Positions 58,651 through 64,000 of a stretch of DNA of 64,000 nucleotides are shown here, piece after piece. How positions within the stretch are numbered: the first letter of the stretch is position 1; each line of letters begins with the position of its first letter. The notes under the pieces were generated by a model. The model was not told the DNA's origin. It saw only the letters and a program-made list of their open reading frames with translations, and ran no database searches. Source of the stretch: Mytilus galloprovincialis (Eukaryota > Mollusca > Bivalvia > Mytilida > Mytilidae); assembly GCF_965363235.1 (NCBI RefSeq), contig NC_134844.1, positions 75,571,497 to 75,635,496 of the forward strand. The letters are read 5' to 3'. Both the position numbers and the translations under genes were made by a program.

Positions 58651-61600
58651 CATTGAAAAGCCAATAAAAACAAAACTCGAATTGGGAAACAGACAAATCT
58701 ATTAATCAAAAGACTACATCAAATTATGTTATTTTGTGACAAGGATTATTTTTTTAATCTCTAAAGTTTTCTTTTATGTAGCTTTTAACAGTAAATTCAC
58801 ATTTATCCCTGACTTCTTATTGACGATGAACTTTCTTGGCCAAAGATAGGATACTTACTTAAAAACTCTGCATTCTCTGGAATTTGTTGTTTTCAATTTT
58901 TATTCTTTATCTTTTAGTTTGTATATTTGCCATTGATAGAAAAAAAAACATTTAAAAAAATCCTATTCAATATATGCCATATTGCTAATTGATGATGAAT
59001 CCTCAAGTAGTTTTTAAGACCTGAAATTCGTTCTTCTGTAACTTTTTTTTTACAATTGAGAAATAATATAATGCAGTTTAATCACTTTATTATCGATTGA
59101 TTAATTCTATTCTTTATGCAATAATTTAAGTATTTTTTTAACATGAACTCATTGCTACCTTTAGGTTAAATGCAGGTAAAATAGTCATTTAAAAGTTAGA
59201 ATTTTTATATTGAAAAGACGTAAAGTAAAACTGTTATCCAATATATGCAATGTTGCTAATCGTTGATATATCATCATGAAGTTTGGAAGTAAAACCCTTT
59301 TATCCCTCCTTTTGAACATATTTCTGCTGTGTCCTTATCTGTTTTGTAGGTAACAGTTCTTTTAGTTCAGTTAGTTTTGGAGATTCTATTTGTGTTAAAC
59401 TATTGAAATCTTACAAACATCAACATTGTACAACTTTTCATGGAATTTTAATAAATCTAATTAATAGAAATTGTGGAAAAGCATTGCTATTGATGAACAC
59501 GCACATACATGTGTTATACACGTACTGGTTTTACTGTCCGATAGTCAACTTGTTGTGAACTGTTGACACATGATGTTAATAGCTTGCAGAAAATTAAATT
59601 GAAATGTAAAAAAAACTTGATATTTTTTTCTCCGAAATTATCAAAAGGTATATATACCTTCAAAACAGAATTATTGTTTATTTGCTTAAATCAATATTAA
59701 TCATTATAAATCAATTCTAGCAAGTGCGGTTTCCGATGCACGACTATTAATCATTCCTTTTTACATATATCATTTATTGACAATCATTACTCATGTGCCA
59801 TAGGTTGATCACTGATACTAGCTCTAAGTTTGAAGACGCTTCACAACTTATACTTTATTAAAGTTTCTGATCATCCTCGTAAACATGTTATGTTTTAACA
59901 CGTTTTACACTTCGTCCTGTTAAATGACCAATTGAGAATTCGTGTCATGAATACATGGTACACAGTAGATAACTGACATCAACTTTGTGTTATTATTCAT
60001 TAGATTACTAATACAATATACGTTCGATGCTTATGTTATACTCCACAAATAAAGGTGTGCTATGTAACGGACAGCTCTATTGAGAAATAGTAATATTATC
60101 TACGATATAGAGTCTGAAAGTTGTATTACAAATTGAAATGTCAGTCATCATCTTTTCAATATTTTCTTAATCTATTATGACTTTTTTTCAGACAATGCTT
60201 TTTTATTTGTTAATTTTTCAGACCTTTATATCAAAGTGGAATAATACCATAGGAAAAGAATGAAAAAAACACATTTGACGTATAAACGTTTCAATTAGAA
60301 AATAGAGGAACAGTCAACTTACAGTCCATGTTTAATAAGATGGATCTACAATTCATTTTCAAAATCAGAACATATTTGAAGATTTATCAAGATTTCATAA
60401 GATTCACATTAATGAAAATATTTTAAAATGATAATTCAGACCCAAAGTTTCGCGATTTTGTAATAATAAATATTTGGCCGGTTTAAGTAAGACTATCGAA
60501 TAATCATACGTACATATCCCTTTACTAAGCTCTCTGTTGTTTCTGTGGCATCTTTGTACACGGTTCGGTCTAGATAAGTCTTATAACATTCCAACTTTGA
60601 CGGATAACAGGATACTTCAATATTCTGCATTTAAAAACATGTTACTCTAGAAACACCACCCAAATTACCTTTAAGTTATACAATATATACAAGATTTGAA
60701 ACAAATGGATACTGAATTACATGTAGGATTTAGACAGAGCATAATTGGTCTAGATTGTTAAGTACTCTGTAAAACATAACTTAATGTATGCTTTGAAATA
60801 ACAATGTCAATTACCAGCCCCAATATATGATTAGGCTTATCTCCGAACTCTGAAGTTTTCAAACCGAAACAGTTATTTTTATGAAAATGTTTTCAAATAC
60901 TGAATATGTTACCAAATAAATTTTAGAGTTAAAGTGAATTTTTAGCTTTAACGACCGAAGACAATTCATTGATATTCATACACATAATCTGCAATAAATT
61001 AAGATTCTTTCAGTAGATTTTATTTCTCTCCACAAAACAGCAAAAACTGAATTGTCTACAAGACTCATAAACAGTTTTGAATTGAATACAGTCGAAATGT
61101 TCGAACAATGCAAATATCTTTATCTTTTGATAAACCTTAACACTAAATATGTATTAACACTTTTCGGCTGATTTAAGATCAAAATGTTCGTTTCAGATTA
61201 AAATGTAGTTATTGCAGTCTGGAAGTCTTTCCAAATCAGGTTTGATAAACCATTGCCCTTAAATTCATATCGAAGTCTTATAAAAAAATATATCCGGATG
61301 TTTTAAGAAGTTCAAAAGACATTTCCTTGGTTTAACTCTAATTTACCTGTAGCTAAATATGCTATATATGCAATTCTTATATTTGCTGAATATTTGGCTA
61401 CCAAATTTAAATACTTTGCTTCTGTATATAAAAGGTTGAATGTAATACAATTCATTATAGTAGTCATAGCGTATATCTCGTTGACCCAATAAAGTTTCTT
61501 TTTTTAAATAACTTACATGCTTAAAATCTTGCATTTTGTACATTTCATCAAGGTCATTGTGTGCCGGAGTGTGGTAGTAAATAATGTCATTGATTATATC

Positions 61601-62084
61601 TGTAATTTACCAATGAGATTAGAAATTTATATCCTGTTACAAATTATTGTAAATCAAAATATGTTTTTTCCAAAAAATTCAAAGTACCACGACGTTGAAT
61701 CATAAAAAGGAATTGTCATGAGTGGCACTTTTGATAAAATAAACCATGTAGTAAATATCAAATAACATGAAAGCACCATAAACTTTATTGATTTATGGGA
61801 TACACTTTGGGAACAATGATATCAATTCTTGGAACAAAATCTTCAGGAATTGTGATGACAGTGCAATCACGTTTCTACAATATTTCATATTTTGTCTAAG
61901 AAGTCGTCCACTTACATGAATGTCATCGAGGACAATCTTATTAAAATTTTACAAATCTATACATGTATCGATTCACGGAATAATAAAATAAAGTTGATTA
62001 GATATTTACTAAGAACAGTAAAAAATACAAATTCCTTGATAACTTGAATTAGGGTCATTTGTTCAAACACAAATTCAATGGAAA

Positions 62085-62395
62085 GATTTTTTCACCACGA
62101 ATGTGACCTACCGAATACGACTATTTACCGGGTTTATAATAACATGAGTAACTCGACAAATTCCACATGTGGAGCAGGATCTGCTTATCCTTCTGGAACA
62201 CTGGAAATCAACCCCAGTTTTTGGTGGGGCTCGTGTTGCTTAGTCTTTAGTTTTATATATTGTGTCTTGTGTACTATTATTTGTCTGTTTGTTTTTTTTT
62301 TTTTTTGGCCTGGCATTGTCAGTTTATTTATGAGTTCGACTGTCCCTCTGGTATTTCTCGCCCCATTTCTTTAATATATATATATAAGTTTAAGG
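62085..62395 (+). repeat. Family B retroelement tail
   Basis: CGAATGTGACCTACCGAATA, ATTCCACATGTGGAGCAGGA and GAGTTCGACTGTCCCTCTGG. Counterpart of 40740-41040; similarity between the two loci ends just after this tail (TATATATAAGTTTAA), marking the upstream border of the duplication. Confidence 0.7.
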
Positions 62396-62859
62396 TAGCA
62401 CAATACAAAGATTTTTTACTTCCAATCACTTACCTAAAATGCTGTAACTTTCTTATGAATGTATAAAAAAATAATAAAAGAGGTACATATAGATAGATAA
62501 AAGATTAATCTTTTAAATGAATGCAATATTTTTATTATGCAATTATAATGTAATCAATTATTATGTAGTTAGTGGCAAAATCTTGGTCAGTTCACATGAA
62601 TGAATTGCTCAATCATCTCGTTAACTATACAGAAAATTTTAACGAAATCTTAATCAACACATCATGGGCTTCAAAAGTGTGTCTCAAATTGTCCCTATGG
62701 TATTCCATTCTCTCACAAATCTCTAATTAGTGTAAACATCCTAACCACATGAAAGAAGATAATGTTTAATTACTGATATGATCTACACAATAACGCCAAA
62801 TCTTAGAATACTTTAATAGCAGTCACAGATTGCATGCAGGATTATACCCATTTAATCTT

Positions 62860-63600
62860 TAATAACCTAAACTGTAATTCAAATAAGAACAAAGTAAAAT
62901 CACAAAAGTACTGAGCTTAGAGATAAATCAATTCGGAAAGTCCATAATCACATGGCAAAATCAAATAACAAAACACATCAAAAACGAATGGACAAGAACT
63001 GCCATAATCCAGACTTGGTACAGGCATTTTCACATGAAGAAAATGTTGAATTAAACCTGGTTTTATAGCGTTAACCCTCTCACTTTGATGACAGTCTCAC
63101 CAAATTCAATTATATGTACAATGATGCGTTAACTAAACAGACACAATAAATAAAATAGTCAAAATATGGATACAGAAGTCATCATCGTGTAATAATTTTA
63201 AAAGGAACAATTCAACAGAACACAAAAACATTTATCTACAAACACATTCATTGATTTGCGTGTCTGACGTCAGAAAATGTAAAACGTCACATATATTTGT
63301 CGTTCAATGTACATACAAACAATTTAAAAATTTCACATAGGCCATGTTAGCATACAGTGTTAAAAAATCAAAAGTATGTAAGAATAAATTTCAGAAATAG
63401 AACGAGATTTAAAATAGTCCAAAAGTTATATAGAATTTATAAGAATTCACAAATAGTTAATTCCACTAAGCGATTGAATGATGTTGACGTTGTGTTTCCA
63501 CGTATTTTGCAATTCATTATAGAAATATATCATAATGACATAAAATAGAACAATATCATACTGACGGGATCTTTTAAAGTACAAAGTCACGTTATAAGAA
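62860..63600 (+). repeat. R2-type repeat copy
   Basis: GGAAAGTCCATAATCACATG, CAGACTTGGTACAGGCATTT, AAATTAAACC-like ATTAAACCTGGTTTTATAGC and ACGAGATTTAAAATAGTCCA follow the order of the copy at 42080-42990. Confidence 0.6.
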
Positions 63601-64000
63601 CCAAGGAAATACAAAAAGTCGCATATACATAAAACATCACCAAAAAATGAAAGACAATACAAACACATTGACGGGATGTACCGAGCCACGTTAAACGGAT
63701 ATCACATAAAACAATCCAACAGTAAAAGTAATATTGATAATAGAACAAAGACAAATGAAAGAACATTAAAACACGTTGTTAAGATGATAAACAACATCAG
63801 TACGCAGAATCTATACATCAAAACCATAATGTATTATTTGTGAAGTTGATACGAAATATTTATCAACAAGGTCTTGGTACCTTCCGATGATTTTTTTTAG
63901 AAAAAGGACGAGACGTTCTTTGACATACACCTGGTTCATCAACTTTCTACTCAGACGCTGATGACGTTTTACAAAGTCTGAGTAGGAGCTGCAAGCTCTT
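63600..64000. other. Right edge, nothing recognised
   Basis: AT-rich DNA. The short antisense frame at 63447-63689 overlaps R2 and is not a supported gene. Confidence 0.4.

Larger units (their letters stand above)
56972..61604 (-). pseudogene. Truncated duplicate of the secreted Cys-rich precursor gene
   Basis: Same orientation and exon order as the gene at 30461-39323. Kept: exon 6 at 57122-56972 (four codons shorter in the acidic stretch; CDC instead of CYC), exon 5 at 58097-57965 (ends GCDWLYVCE, RKKR retained), exon 3 at 60624-60514 (identical to the other copy), and the 3' part of exon 2 at 61604-61517. Exon 4 survives only as about 27 bases beside its donor near 58860. Exon 2 breaks off at 61604, where sequence jumps to that found upstream of the other copy's promoter (about 40270), so about 3.4 kb carrying the promoter, 5' UTR exons, signal-peptide exon and the start of exon 2 is gone. 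Splice sites and reading frame of the remaining exons are good, so the loss is recent or the exons are still used by another promoter beyond the window. Confidence 0.75.

Overview
This window is eukaryotic. It is AT-rich and intron-rich, with GT-AG splice junctions, AATAAA signals, many microsatellites and dense interspersed repeats. Several repeats look, from memory and without a database search, like those of marine mussels (Mytilus and relatives). One contains a GGTATGAGTGCCAATGAGAC stretch. Two reverse-transcriptase families are also present. No prokaryotic signal, CRISPR array or rRNA was seen.

Layout. (1) 0.24-1.22 kb: the first two coding exons of a minus-strand gene that leaves the window on the left. 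A plus-strand exon with a signal-peptide-like N terminus (1398-1508) starts 175 bp away, so the gap may be a shared promoter. (2) 4.0-16.6 kb: a plus-strand gene assembled here from ten exons with consistent phases. It encodes about 940 residues of the DUF7869 type, a family that looks like an RNase H-like/DDE integrase core (IIDGMDQ, LQADNC, GHTHEDVD). Its introns hold a 461-bp fold-back, a hAT relic, a MITE and a reverse-transcriptase relic. (3) 17-30 kb: mostly repeats, including a broken multicopy mollusc protein (21.8-22.6 kb), a 168-bp tandem array, MITEs, and one putative terminal exon pair (24.5-24.9 kb). (4) 30.3-40.3 kb: a minus-strand gene with a TATA promoter, 5' UTR exons and six coding exons. 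It predicts a complete 268-residue secreted protein with a signal peptide, a furin-type RKKR site and a nine-cysteine C-terminal peptide. (5) 41-56 kb: gene-poor repeat DNA, with a near-perfect 2.75-kb palindrome made of two head-to-head copies of a Penelope-like GIY-YIG element, and a 161-bp tandem array. (6) 56.75-62.4 kb: a second, same-orientation copy of block 4. A deletion has removed its promoter, its signal-peptide exon and part of exon 2, and most of exon 4 is missing, so it looks like a duplicated pseudogene.

The two copies of the secreted-protein locus date the mobile elements. Some reverse-transcriptase tails are in both copies and so predate the duplication. A TTAA-flanked MITE, a 5'-truncated reverse-transcriptase insertion and a 42-bp minisatellite with a hairpin are only in the intact copy. 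The most promising biology is the secreted, furin-processed cysteine-rich protein and its decayed twin, then the intron-rich DUF7869-type gene. Exon models rest on reading splice sites and frame by eye. No alignment, RNA or database search was available.
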